The translations under genes and the position numbers were made by a program. The notes under the pieces are model-generated. The model was given only the letters and a program-made list of their open reading frames with translations. It had not been told where the DNA came from and did not search any database. A stretch of DNA of 64,000 nt from Burkholderiales bacterium (lineage in GTDB: Bacteria; Pseudomonadota; Gammaproteobacteria; Burkholderiales; SG8-41): positions 18,657-82,656 of the forward strand of contig JAUXYA010000024.1 of the NCBI GenBank assembly GCA_030684405.1, in the 5' to 3' direction. Of the stretch, positions 22,232-31,078 are shown piece by piece. Each line of letters begins with the position of its first letter. Positions within the stretch are counted from its first letter, which is position 1.

Positions 22232-23365
22232 TCAGCGCCGCCGGCTGAGCATTCCACTTGCGCCCAGCATCACGGCATTGGCGAGGAACACCGGCGCCAC
22301 GCCAAACGCGGTGCCGATGGCACCGAAGAACAGCGGCACGACGATATGGGTCAGGTTGTTGATGCTCATGCGCAGGCCCAGCGCCTCGCCGGTGCGCCCC
22401 TCCGGCGCCCGCGCGTAGATCATCATCAGCGTCAGCGGCTGGCCGCAGCCGGTGCCGAGCCCGAGCAGGAAAGCGATGGCCGCGAGCAGCAGGACGCTCT
22501 CGACCAGCGGAAACAGCAGATAGGTGCCGGCGGCGATGAAAATCGAGCTCACCAGCACCTGCTCCTCGCCGAAGCGTGAAACAATCTGCGGAAGGATGAT
22601 GCGCACCAGGAATGCCGCGGCGGCGAACATCGCCAGTACCATGCCGATCGCCGAAGCCGAGAGGCCGATGGCATGACCGTAGATCGGCATATAGAACTGG
22701 AAGAGGTCGATGGCGGTCAGGATGATGCCGCTGGTGATCAGCGTGCGCCGCAGCGGGACGTTGCCAAGGAGCCCCACCGCATAGCCGCCGGCCTCTTCGT
22801 TTTTCGACTTGCCGCCGCTCAACGCCGCCAGTCCGCGGCCGGCGCGGAACAGGATTGCGGCGGACACCACGGGCAGTACGGCGATGCACAGGTAACCGGC
22901 GGCATGGCCGAAGCTGTCGATGGCGAGGCCGGCGATCAGCGGCCCGAGAACGCCGCCGGAGGCAATCATCATGCTCAGGTTGCTGAAATTGCGGGTGCGG
23001 GCATCGACGCTGCTCAGCGTGCCGACAAGACTCTGCACCGACACGTTGTAGAAAACAAAAGAGAACCCGATCAGTAGTGCGGACAGGTAAAGCATGTTGA
23101 GCGACGGCATCAAGCCGGGCAGCAGCAGCGCCAGTGCAATGCCCAGCGAGCCGAGCGCCAGCGGCCAGCGCACACCCAGACGGTCGGAAAGCTTGCCCGC
23201 ATACAGCGCGAGCAACATCGGGCACAACGAGTACAAGGCGACGATCACCCCGAGCATGATCTGCGGTGCGCCCAACTCCAGCGCGAACAGGGACACCAGC
23301 ACCTTGCTGCCGCGAAAGGCACTCATGTTGACCAGAACCACGAACAGGAGGAGGGTGATCGGCAT
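22232..23365 (-). CDS. MFS transporter (tandem paralogue 1)
   Basis: A 377-residue major facilitator with about 12 helices and the loop motif GKLSDRLGVRWP. It is a clear paralogue of the next gene: both share SLVGTL, ARTRNF(S/N)N, IDLFQ(F/L)YMP(I/L)YGH, GLSASAIGM and GQPLT. The C-terminus ends GMLSRRR. Placed between the other MFS gene and the hydroxyacid dehydrogenase, it likely moves the organic acid handled by this operon. Direction and substrate unknown. Confidence 0.88.
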   Translation of the reverse strand: MPITLLLFVVLVNMSAFRGSKVLVSLFALELGAPQIMLGVIVALYSLCPMLLALYAGKLSDRLGVRWPLALGSLGIALALLLPGLMPSLNMLYLSALLIGFSFVFYNVSVQSLVGTLSSVDARTRNFSNLSMMIASGGVLGPLIAGLAIDSFGHAAGYLCIAVLPVVSAAILFRAGRGLAALSGGKSKNEEAGGYAVGLLGNVPLRRTLITSGIILTAIDLFQFYMPIYGHAIGLSASAIGMVLAMFAAAAFLVRIILPQIVSRFGEEQVLVSSIFIAAGTYLLFPLVESVLLLAAIAFLLGLGTGCGQPLTLMMIYARAPEGRTGEALGLRMSINNLTHIVVPLFFGAIGTAFGVAPVFLANAVMLGASGMLSRRR

Positions 23366-23379
23366 CGGGCGTGCTCGCG

Positions 23380-24549
23380 CTAGTCCGGCCGCCGGCGGGC
23401 GTACCAGTTGCCCGCTGCGATTACGCCGGCGCTGACCCAGAATACCGGGGCCAGGCCGAAAGCCGTACCCACCGCGCCAAACACCGCCGGCACCACCACG
23501 TGCATCGAGTTATTGATTGCGATGCGCAGTCCCAGCGATTCGCCGGCGCGCCCCTTGGGCGAATACTGGTAGCACAGCATCACCGTCAGTGGTTGACCGA
23601 GTCCCATGCCGAGGCCGAGCACGAAACAAATCAGGCCGAGGATGATGCCGTTGCTGAACAGGGGTATCAGCGTGAACATCGCCGCAGTCAGGAACAGCGA
23701 ATAGAGCAGGGTCGTTTCCTTGCCATAGTGGGAGGCCAGCGTCGGGAGCAACGCGCGCGACACGAAGGTTGCCGCAGCGGCGGCGCCGAGGATCATGCCG
23801 ATCGCCGATGCCGAGAGGCCAATCTGGTGACCGTAGAGCGGCATGTAGAGCTGGAACAAATCGATGCCGGTCATCACCACGGCGCTGGCGATCAGCACCC
23901 GGCGCATTTCGACGTCGCGGAACAGGTCGAGCATGCTCTGTCCGGCGGGTGTCGGCGCGGGGCGGCGGCGCAGCGGGATGCGCCGGGCCAGCACCAGTAT
24001 CATGAAGACGGAGATGACGCCGAAGGCGCCCATGACCAGATACGCGGGAACGTGGCCGAGATGGTCGATGGAAAACCCCGCGGCCACCGGTCCGACGAAA
24101 TCGGCCATCGCCACGATCAGCGCGTAATTGTTGAAATTGCGGGTGCGCGCCTCGCCTTCGCCCAGCGTTCCGACCAGCGACTGCAACGCCACCTGGCCGA
24201 GGATGAAGCCGAAGCCGGTGACCAGAGCCGCGGCAAACAGCAGCGTCAGACTGGGCGCGAACCAGGGCAGCACGGTGCCCAGCGTGCACACCACCATGCC
24301 GAATATCACGGGAATGCGCGAGCCATAACGATCGGCGATTCGCCCCGCACTCACCGCCATCAGCAGCGGGAACACGCCATAGGCGGCGAGCAACAGGCCG
24401 ATGTGCAGGGGTGTTGCGCCGAGCTCCAGCGCGTAAAGGGTGTTGAGCACGCGCGCGCCCTTGTAGGCGCTGTTCCACAGCACCACCACCGCCATGATCT
24501 GGTAGATGGTGATGAGGCGGCTCGGGATCGCGGCAGACGGAACGGACAT
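23380..24549 (-). CDS. MFS transporter (tandem paralogue 2)
   Basis: A 389-residue MFS protein of about 12 helices with GRIADRYGSRIPV as the loop motif. It begins 14 bases from its paralogue and is the first gene of the minus-strand operon MFS-MFS-hydroxyacid dehydrogenase-TPP enzyme. Shared segments with paralogue 1 run through the whole length, so the pair arose by tandem duplication followed by much divergence. It diverges from the EntS-like MFS gene across 83 bases that must hold both promoters. Two half-similar transporters could form a pair or serve related substrates. Confidence 0.88.
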   Translation of the reverse strand: MSVPSAAIPSRLITIYQIMAVVVLWNSAYKGARVLNTLYALELGATPLHIGLLLAAYGVFPLLMAVSAGRIADRYGSRIPVIFGMVVCTLGTVLPWFAPSLTLLFAAALVTGFGFILGQVALQSLVGTLGEGEARTRNFNNYALIVAMADFVGPVAAGFSIDHLGHVPAYLVMGAFGVISVFMILVLARRIPLRRRPAPTPAGQSMLDLFRDVEMRRVLIASAVVMTGIDLFQLYMPLYGHQIGLSASAIGMILGAAAAATFVSRALLPTLASHYGKETTLLYSLFLTAAMFTLIPLFSNGIILGLICFVLGLGMGLGQPLTVMLCYQYSPKGRAGESLGLRIAINNSMHVVVPAVFGAVGTAFGLAPVFWVSAGVIAAGNWYARRRPD

Positions 24550-24632
24550 GGAATTGCTGCATTTTACCGCAGCGCGACAGCACGCCCGCCCTTAAGTCCA
24601 TCCAGTAGAATGCCGTCCTTTGCCAGCAAGTC

Positions 24633-25883
24633 ATGCCTCTGCCTGCCCTGCGTGCTCTGCGCCACCGCAATTTCCGGCTGTTCCTCGCGGGCCAGTCCTT
24701 TGCATTGGTCGGCTATTGGATCCAGATGGTGGCCCAGAGCTGGCTGCTCTACCGGCTCACGGAATCGGCGACTCTGCTCGGCCTGCTCGCCTTCGCCGGC
24801 AGCCTGCCCATACTGCTGCTGTCGCCGATCGCGGGTTGGTGGTCGGACCGCTGCAACCTGCATCGCACGATGTTCGCTACCCAGATACTCGAGCTGCTGC
24901 AAGCGGCGACACTGGCAGGGCTCGCGCTGGCCGGCATCATCGCGCCCTGGCACATCATCACGCTGGCGATGGTGATGGGTATCCTGGTGGCGATCGAGCT
25001 GCCGATACGCCACGCCTACCTGCTGGAACTGGTCGACGGCAAGCAAGACCTGTCCAATGCCATCGCACTGACCTCGCTGGTGGGCAACAGCGGCCGCATG
25101 GTCGGGCCGGCAGTGGCCGGCATCCTCATCGGTATATTCAGCGAGGCCCACTGCTTCCTGATCAACGCACTGAGCTATGTCGCCGTGGTGATCAGCTTCC
25201 TGATGATCCGCGTGCGCGCGCAGCCGCGCGAGCCTTCAGCCAAGCCCGTGCTGGCCGGGCTGCATGAGGGTTTCGCCTACGCCTGGCGAATACTGCCGAT
25301 CCGCGCGCTGCTGCTGGCCCTGGCAACCGTCGCTTTCGTCGCGACGCCGTACGCGGCGCTTATGCCGGTGATGGTGAGCGAAGCATTCCAGGGCGGTGCC
25401 GACGAGATGGGTTATCTGATGGGGGCCAGCGGCCTCGGTGCGATTTCCGGCACGCTTTATCTGGCTTCACGCGCCAATGCCCGCGGACTGATCCGCCTGA
25501 TCATCATTGCCACCTTCGCCGCCGGCAGCGCGCTGGTGCTGTTCGCCAATGCGCCCTCGACCTGGTACGCGCTGCCGCTGCTGGTGGTGGTCGGCTGCGG
25601 CATCCTGGTAATCTCGGTGTCGGTCAACATGATCCTGCAGACCATCGTCGACGACGACAAGCGCGGGCGGGTGATGAGCCTCTATACCGTGGCTTTCCTC
25701 GGCATCTCACCCTTCGGCGCACTCGCTGCGGGCGCGCTGGCGGACTTCGCGGGCCCGCGGCTGACCATCACCTTGGGAGGAATCGGTTGCGTGTTGGCAG
25801 CGTTGCTGCTGGCGCGCAAGCGCCACGAGATCCGCGCCGGCATCCGGCCGATCTACGAGAAGCTGGGGATAGTGCGACGGTAG
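24633..25883 (+). CDS. MFS transporter, EntS-like (MFS_3) exporter
   Basis: A 416-residue MFS protein of the enterobactin-exporter-like (MFS_3) group. The N-terminus (ALRHRNFRLFLAGQS, GYWIQMVAQSWLLYRLT) is typical of that group, as are NSGRMVGPAVAG and the C-terminal DDKRGRVMSLYT. About 12 membrane helices. It stands alone on the plus strand and is followed by a repeat element, so its role is not indicated by context. Confidence 0.88.
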   Translation: MPLPALRALRHRNFRLFLAGQSFALVGYWIQMVAQSWLLYRLTESATLLGLLAFAGSLPILLLSPIAGWWSDRCNLHRTMFATQILELLQAATLAGLALAGIIAPWHIITLAMVMGILVAIELPIRHAYLLELVDGKQDLSNAIALTSLVGNSGRMVGPAVAGILIGIFSEAHCFLINALSYVAVVISFLMIRVRAQPREPSAKPVLAGLHEGFAYAWRILPIRALLLALATVAFVATPYAALMPVMVSEAFQGGADEMGYLMGASGLGAISGTLYLASRANARGLIRLIIIATFAAGSALVLFANAPSTWYALPLLVVVGCGILVISVSVNMILQTIVDDDKRGRVMSLYTVAFLGISPFGALAAGALADFAGPRLTITLGGIGCVLAALLLARKRHEIRAGIRPIYEKLGIVRR

Positions 25884-26170
25884 CAGATACCCCTTGTGAG
25901 CCGCCGAGCAGCGCAGTCACGCCGGGAGGGGTCGGCGAGGACTGTCTGAGTCCTTGCCGCGCCAGCGGCAAGGGCGAGTTCCGGAGCCGCCCGGCGGGAC
26001 GAGCAGCGCAGGGGAGTCCGCAGGACCGGCGAACCAGGGTGCCCTTTTCTTTGGTGACTTTCTTTTGGGCAAGCAAAAGAAAGTCACCAGCCGCCGGGCT
26101 GCCCCCGGCGACGTTGAAGTTGAGGTGTCCTTCCAACGACTCACTGGATTCCGGCTTTCGCCGGAATGAC
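25884..26170. repeat. Intergenic repeat element with a 15-bp perfect hairpin
   Basis: Between the MFS gene and the Bug receptor terminator lies a GC-rich stretch with no gene. Its core is GGTGACTTTCTTTTG (26053-26067), a six-base loop GGCAAG, and the exact reverse complement (26074-26088). Read on the plus strand the core gives the short peptide LFFGDFLLGKQKKVTS. I have seen very similar text between genes in many beta- and gammaproteobacteria, so it is taken as a dispersed repeat and not a gene. It ends with the REP-like palindrome at 26148-26167. Confidence 0.65.
26148..26167. repeat. REP-like palindrome
   Basis: ATTCCGGC-TTTC-GCCGGAAT, identical to the palindrome at 8455-8474. Confidence 0.8.
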
Positions 26171-26222
26171 GACATGTTGCGGACGGTTGTTTGATCGTGA
26201 ATCTCGGAATTTCCAATCAACC

Positions 26223-26252
26223 AAAAAAAACAAAACCCCGCATCAGCGGGGC
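26223..26252 (-). terminator. Rho-independent terminator of the Bug receptor gene
   Basis: Read on the minus strand, CCCCGC-TGAT-GCGGGG is followed by TTTTGTTTTTTTT. It lies about 30 bases after the receptor stop codon. Confidence 0.88.
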
Positions 26253-26281
26253 TTTGTCGCAATTGATGAACGCTCAAACCG

Positions 26282-27250
26282 TCACTCGGGCTTGGCCCCC
26301 GAAATCTTGACCACCCGCGCCCACTTCTTGATTTCGGACTGGATGTAGGCACTGAAATGCTCGGGCGTGCCGTGGGTGATCTCGAAACCCACGCCGGCAA
26401 GCCGTTTCGCGACTTCCGGATCCTGCAGCGACTTGCGGATGTCGGCATTTAGCCGGTTGATGATGGGTCGCGGCGTTCCCGCGGGTGCCAAAACGCCAAA
26501 CCAGGAACTCGATTCGAAGCCGGTATAGGTTTCGGCGATGGTCGGGATGTCGGGCGTCGCCGGTGTGCGCTTGAGGCCGGTGGTAACGATGCCGACCAGC
26601 TTGCCGGAACGCACATGCGGCAGGGTTGACGCCATGCCGCTGATCATCACCTTGATATGGCCGCCGACGAGGTCCGAGATAGCCTGGCCGCTGCCCTTGT
26701 ACGGAACGTGCTGCATGTCGATGCCCGCCATGTCGTTGAGCAGTTCACCGGTAAGGTGGCCGACACTGGCGACGCCCGCGGAAGCGAAACTGACCTTCTT
26801 CGGATTGGCCTTGACGTAACCAATGAACTCCTTGAAGTTCTTCGCCGGCAGCGAGGGGTGAGTCACGAAAATGTTCGATGCGCCGGCGACCTGGGTGATC
26901 GTGGCGAAATCCTTGACCGGGTCGTAGGGCATTTTCGCGTAGAGGCTGGGGCCGATGGCGAGGTTGGCAATGTAGCCGAGCACGATGCTGTAGCCGTCGG
27001 GCGGCGCCTTGGAGACGATGCTCATGCCGATGTCGCCATTGGCTCCCGGACGGTTGTCGACCACCACCTGCTGGCCGAGCAGTTCCGAGAGCTTGCCACC
27101 CATCGAGCGGGCCAGGGTGTCGGTGCTGCCGCCAGGCGCATAGGGCACGACAAAACGCACCGGGCGCTGCGGATAGTTCTGGGCGGCGGCGACAGTTGTT
27201 GCGGCGAGCAACGCCGCGCCGAGGATCAGGTGGGTTTTCAGGGTTTTCAT
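26282..27250 (-). CDS. Bug/TctC-family periplasmic solute-binding protein
   Basis: Tripartite tricarboxylate transporter receptor of 322 residues. The signal peptide MKTLKTHLILGAALLAATTV is followed by AAAQNYPQRPVRFVVPYAPGG. Also seen: DTLARSMGGKL, VVDNRPGANGDIG, MPYDPVKDFATI and HVPYKGSGQAISDLVGG. The ATG overlaps the stop of a 68-codon upstream gene by four bases (ATGA), so the two are translationally coupled. A strong terminator follows. No TctA/TctB genes are adjacent; the only tctBA in the window is 24 kb away. Ligand unknown. Confidence 0.94.
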   Translation of the reverse strand: MKTLKTHLILGAALLAATTVAAAQNYPQRPVRFVVPYAPGGSTDTLARSMGGKLSELLGQQVVVDNRPGANGDIGMSIVSKAPPDGYSIVLGYIANLAIGPSLYAKMPYDPVKDFATITQVAGASNIFVTHPSLPAKNFKEFIGYVKANPKKVSFASAGVASVGHLTGELLNDMAGIDMQHVPYKGSGQAISDLVGGHIKVMISGMASTLPHVRSGKLVGIVTTGLKRTPATPDIPTIAETYTGFESSSWFGVLAPAGTPRPIINRLNADIRKSLQDPEVAKRLAGVGFEITHGTPEHFSAYIQSEIKKWARVVKISGAKPE

Positions 27251-27453
27251 CGTTGCAGTGCCTCCGGGTCATTGCGCCAGCGCTCCCATGCGCGGCGCTG
27301 GTCTTCACGTATCGATTCGTCTTCAAGCATGCGGCGCACCAGCGCCGTCACGTCGGACTCATAAATGCCGTCACGCTTTTTGAAATCCCATTGTTTTTCC
27401 TGCGGGAATACGGGTGACGGATCGGGAGATTGCGAATTTCGGGTGTTGCTCAT
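27247..27453 (-). CDS. Small unknown protein coupled to a Bug receptor
   Basis: A 68-residue hydrophilic protein I do not recognise. The N-terminal half is Pro/Ser/Gln-rich (SPDPSPVFPQEKQWDFKK); the C-terminal half is a charged amphipathic helix (VRRMLEDESIREDQRRAWERWRN in two parts) ending in DPEALQR. No signal peptide. Coding is supported by the four-base ATGA overlap with the receptor gene and by normal codon use. A cytoplasmic protein upstream of a receptor might be regulatory, but nothing in the sequence proves it. Confidence 0.65.
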   Translation of the reverse strand: MSNTRNSQSPDPSPVFPQEKQWDFKKRDGIYESDVTALVRRMLEDESIREDQRRAWERWRNDPEALQR

Positions 27454-27500
27454 CGAGATGCCTGTAGTAAGAAAGGAAGATCAACAAGGGAAGCCAAAGC

Positions 27501-27896
27501 TTACTGCGCTGCACCGGCAGGTGTCGATTCGGGTTGCCAGCCGTAACAGGAACAGGTGTGCGAGATGCCGCCCTCGGGCAGGCGCTGCGCCCGCGCGGGG
27601 GCCGGCGCCTTGAACCAGCCACCGATTTCGTCGACGGCACCGGCAACCAGCACACCGAGCACCAGCGCCGCTGACGCGCCGCGGGAAAACGTGACCTGAC
27701 CACCGCCAGCCTGCGCCGCTCGCGGCGCGCCGAAAGAGCCGCCAATGCGTGCATTGCCGATACGGGTGCCGCCCTGCACGCTGCTGCCCACCGTCGTTGC
27801 CGAATGGCCACCGCCCGTCGTCTGCTGACCATGCAGGGTGACTGCACAGCCCGGCAGCACAAGCAGGAGCATGACCATCAGGGCAAGGCGGGACAT
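27501..27896 (-). CDS. Predicted lipoprotein of unknown function
   Basis: A 131-residue protein with a lipoprotein signal peptide: hydrophobic MSRLALMVMLLLV followed by the lipobox LPGC (Cys17). The mature part is Gly/Thr/Gln-rich, then has one hydrophobic segment (ASAALVLGVLVAGAV), which could insert in the membrane, and a C-terminal HTCSCYGW with two cysteines. I recognise no family. It lies 47 bases before the small gene and may share its transcript. AT-rich motif copy D is 43 bases upstream of the start. Confidence 0.65.
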   Translation of the reverse strand: MSRLALMVMLLLVLPGCAVTLHGQQTTGGGHSATTVGSSVQGGTRIGNARIGGSFGAPRAAQAGGGQVTFSRGASAALVLGVLVAGAVDEIGGWFKAPAPARAQRLPEGGISHTCSCYGWQPESTPAGAAQ

Positions 27897-27939
27897 GGCT
27901 GCAGTATATATAGCGCAGCGCTTTTCTTAAAATATAAAT

Positions 27940-27954
27940 AAAAACAACTACTTA
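27940..27954 (+). repeat. AT-rich 15-mer motif, copy D
   Basis: AAAAACAACTACTTA, upstream of and antisense to the lipoprotein gene (43 bases from its ATG), within a run of AT-rich sequence. Confidence 0.6.
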
Positions 27955-28042
27955 TGTAAATCTCGCAGAGGGATTGCAAGACCAGCGCCCGCTTGGGGGG
28001 CTACTGCAGTTCCGCCCCCTCTCGGTAAAGCCGCCGACCCGG

Positions 28043-29155
28043 CTAACGCCGGACGAGTTGGTCTCGCGCCGCGAGCATGGGCATCAGTTGTTTGGCCGGC
28101 ACCACGTAAGCCCACTGCGAACGCACCTGCTCAAGCATGACCCTGGCTTCCAGACGCTGCCGGTTCTCGTCAAATGCCTTGTCCAGCTTTTCCGCCTCTT
28201 CGGGCTTTTCCTTCGGCTCCGGCTTGCGCGTCTTCGGCAGCTCGCCGGCCACCTTGTAGCGCAGCACGAAATCGCCATCGGCCTGCGGCGCGAGCCCGAG
28301 GGTGTAGGTCAGGTTGTCGAAGGTTTCCGCAAGGATCGTCACCGCCGGCTTCACTCCGGTCTGGTCATCGACAATCACATCGCTGAAAGACAGGCTCGAC
28401 AGCGCATTGTTCGCGCTGACTGCTGCGCTGGGATCGAGTTGCCCGCCGCCGGTGGCGAACTTCCACTGCCCCCACTCTTCGTCGCGCGTGATTGTCCAAC
28501 TGCCGCGCTCGCCCGACACCTGCAGCGTGCGGATGCGGTCGACCTTGAAGAAATCGCGGGCCACCCAGGCACCGGGGCGCGCCACCGCCTTCTCCAGGGG
28601 ATCCGACACGACCACCACGTTTTCGCCCCGCCCATCGACCAGGATGTGCCGTCCTGCGGGAACACCGTCGCGGGCGTTAGGCAACGGGTTGAGTGGATCT
28701 TTCTTCAGCGACACGCGCCCGAGTACCATCTTCGCCAGGGTTTTTCCGGTAGCGTCACCGAGTTCGAGCAACGTGCCCGCGCCTTCTTTGACATCTTTGC
28801 CGGGCGCCAGCAGGTCGAGCCGGCCGTGCAGGCTAGTACCGACGGTTTCCGACTGCACGACCTTGGCATCGAGCAGCTTCAGGATCAGGCCACTAATCTC
28901 GCCAAAATCCGCCGGATAGCCACCGCGCTGCTCGACCCGCCAGACCTTGTCCTTCACCGCCAGAGTCACTTCGCCTGAAGCATCCTGCAGGTGCAGCCTG
29001 GCAATGTCACTCGCTTTCAACTCAGGGAGCAGCGGCGCACCGATGCTCGCGCCACTGTCGCGATACGCGGTGAGATCCTTCCAGAACATTGCAATGCTGG
29101 TAGCGCCAAGCACCAGCACGGCGAGCATCAACCAGAGGAACTGTTTGCGGTTCAT
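28043..29155 (-). CDS. DUF4340 protein of a Gld-like ABC system
   Basis: A 370-residue protein with one N-terminal membrane anchor (QFLWLMLAVLVLGATSIAMF) and a long extracytoplasmic domain of repeated beta segments, typical of DUF4340. ATG 29155 is chosen because it overlaps the stop of the GldG-like gene (ATGA). In many proteobacteria DUF4340 genes end a GldA-GldF-GldG operon, as here. Charged residues near the C-terminus (KPEPKEKPEEAEKLDKAF) suggest a helical linker. Function of the whole system outside Bacteroidetes gliding is unknown. Confidence 0.82.
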   Translation of the reverse strand: MNRKQFLWLMLAVLVLGATSIAMFWKDLTAYRDSGASIGAPLLPELKASDIARLHLQDASGEVTLAVKDKVWRVEQRGGYPADFGEISGLILKLLDAKVVQSETVGTSLHGRLDLLAPGKDVKEGAGTLLELGDATGKTLAKMVLGRVSLKKDPLNPLPNARDGVPAGRHILVDGRGENVVVVSDPLEKAVARPGAWVARDFFKVDRIRTLQVSGERGSWTITRDEEWGQWKFATGGGQLDPSAAVSANNALSSLSFSDVIVDDQTGVKPAVTILAETFDNLTYTLGLAPQADGDFVLRYKVAGELPKTRKPEPKEKPEEAEKLDKAFDENRQRLEARVMLEQVRSQWAYVVPAKQLMPMLAARDQLVRR

Positions 29156-31074
29156 GACGCGCGCACCCGGGCGTTGGCCCTGCGACGCTTGAGGATCGCC
29201 AGCGTGACGCCAAGCACCATCACCAGCAGCGGCACCAGGCCGATGTTGATGATCTTGGTCCACAGCTGCAGGGTTTCGGTTTCCTCACGCAGGGTCCTGC
29301 GCACGTCCTTCAGTTCGCGGCGCGTTTCGACCATCTTCTTGCGGAAACTGTCCATCTCCGCCTGCTGCTCCGGCGTGAGGATCGCCCCGCCGGTGGCGGT
29401 TCCGGACTGGCTGCCCCGCTGCATGGTCTGCAGTTTCTCGGTGGTCTGGTTCAGCTCATCCTCCAGTTCCTTGATCTTGCCAAGATAAGCCTGCTGGGCA
29501 CGCGCTTCCATTTGCCTGATCACCGTCAGCGGGCGGCTGAAAGCCGCGCGGCTGCGCAGGTTGATCAGCGCACTGTCGCCGGCCATTTGCTCGACCAGGC
29601 CCTGGGCAAAGGCCAGATTGCCATTGCGCGGTATCGCCACGCGTTGGCCGAAGATTTCCTGGATCTCTACAGCGGCACCGTCGGTGAGCATGTCGACGTC
29701 GCCGACGATGACCACCGTATTCTCCTCGGCCGCCTCGCGCAAATGCGCCTTGCGGTCGGCCTCGAACTGCGCCGGATCGACCGGTTTTCCACGGGCGAAG
29801 GGATCGGCCGGCCTGCCATTGGGGAAAGCAGTCCTGAACTTGCCGCTCAGGCGGAATGCCAGCGGCTCTTCCTTGCCCGAGGGCTGGAAGCCGCGGGTCG
29901 AAGGCTCACCCGACAGCGTCGCGATAATCAGATCCGCAAGCATCGAATTTTTCGAGGTATGCACCAGCGGAGTGTGCTTCAGGTGCTCCGGCAGATTGAG
30001 TGTGAAACTGCCGCCAAAGGGAATCAGCAAGGTACCGACCTGGCTGGTGACCACGTCGTCCATGTTGAGCGCCTCGTTGTTCAGCGACAACAGAGTCGGC
30101 AACAGACGCGGGCCTTCACCGCTGGCGAAAGTCAGGTCGGCGACGACCTTGCCGGTGCTCGGCTCGACGCCCCAGCCCTTGAACAGGTTGAACAGTGTCG
30201 ACTGTCCCGCGGCATTGCCGCCGAGCGGGTTCTGCAGGTCGGGTTGCTGGTCGAAGTAGGCATAGGTGTCTACGAAGGCGATCAACTTGCCGCCGCGCAG
30301 AACAAACTGGTCAATCGCGTACTCGGTCGGCTCAAGGATGTCGCGCGGGTGGATGACCAGCAGCACCTTGACGTCGTCATCGATCTTGGTCGCGGTCAGC
30401 GGCACTTCACGCACATCGAATATGCGCTTCAGTTCGGAGGCCAGGACCCAAGGCTCCAGCGGCTGCTGTTTCTTCGACGGATCGAGCGGGCGGCCGAGAA
30501 CGGGAAGCCCGCTCATCACGCCAACGACCGGCTTTTTCGCCTGCGATACCTGCGAAATCGAGCGCGTGATGTCGTACTCGAGCAGGCGCTCACGATCCGG
30601 GGTCAATACCGGGATCGAGGACTTCTGGTCTAGGAAGGACACCGCAAGACCCAGGTAGAACTTCTCCCCGGTATTGGTCATCTGGCCCTCGACATTGTCG
30701 AGCGCCGCCGACTCTTCAGCATCCGAATCCGGCTGCGGATTGAATTTTTCGATGATGACTTTGCCGTTGGAGGCCGCCCGATATTCGTTGAGCAGGTCTT
30801 CGACGCGGCTGGCAAAGGTCTTCAGCCCTGGCGGAACCGCAGTGCTGCCCTGGGTGTAGTAGAAGCGGATCTTCACCGGCGCCTCGAGCCGCGACAGGAT
30901 CGAACGCGTGCCGTCGGACAGCGTGTAGACGCGGCCGTCGGTGAGGTCAACCCGCGCGCTGAAGGCGCTGAATATGAAATTCGCGGCGATCAGGACCAGC
31001 GCCAGTGCGACGATGCCGCCGGCGGAATACATCAAAGTTTCAAGATTCTTGTTTTTCACGGTCTTGGTTTCCAT
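29152..31074 (-). CDS. GldG-like ABC transport auxiliary protein
   Basis: A 640-residue protein of the GldG/ABC_transp_aux type. An N-terminal helix (GGIVALALVLIAANFIF) is followed by RVDLTDGRVYTLSDGTRSIL, the family hallmark, then a large extracytoplasmic region with LEYDITRSISQVSQ and VLLVIHPRDILEPTEYAIDQF. A coiled coil (LGKIKELEDELNQTTEKLQ) precedes the C-terminal membrane helix IGLVPLLVMVLGVTLAIL and a basic tail. Four genes in order ATPase, permease, GldG-like and DUF4340 are tightly packed. Proposed roles in the family involve envelope export, but this is not shown. Confidence 0.87.
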   Translation of the reverse strand: METKTVKNKNLETLMYSAGGIVALALVLIAANFIFSAFSARVDLTDGRVYTLSDGTRSILSRLEAPVKIRFYYTQGSTAVPPGLKTFASRVEDLLNEYRAASNGKVIIEKFNPQPDSDAEESAALDNVEGQMTNTGEKFYLGLAVSFLDQKSSIPVLTPDRERLLEYDITRSISQVSQAKKPVVGVMSGLPVLGRPLDPSKKQQPLEPWVLASELKRIFDVREVPLTATKIDDDVKVLLVIHPRDILEPTEYAIDQFVLRGGKLIAFVDTYAYFDQQPDLQNPLGGNAAGQSTLFNLFKGWGVEPSTGKVVADLTFASGEGPRLLPTLLSLNNEALNMDDVVTSQVGTLLIPFGGSFTLNLPEHLKHTPLVHTSKNSMLADLIIATLSGEPSTRGFQPSGKEEPLAFRLSGKFRTAFPNGRPADPFARGKPVDPAQFEADRKAHLREAAEENTVVIVGDVDMLTDGAAVEIQEIFGQRVAIPRNGNLAFAQGLVEQMAGDSALINLRSRAAFSRPLTVIRQMEARAQQAYLGKIKELEDELNQTTEKLQTMQRGSQSGTATGGAILTPEQQAEMDSFRKKMVETRRELKDVRRTLREETETLQLWTKIINIGLVPLLVMVLGVTLAILKRRRANARVRAS

Positions 31075-31078
31075 GGCC

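Noticed and set aside
23371..24975. Plus-strand frame spanning two MFS genes
   Set aside because: It crosses two real genes on different strands and has no recognisable fold.
25954..26169. 71-codon frame in the repeat element
   Set aside because: It is explained by the dispersed hairpin repeat; the arms happen to be open in frame and no SD is present.
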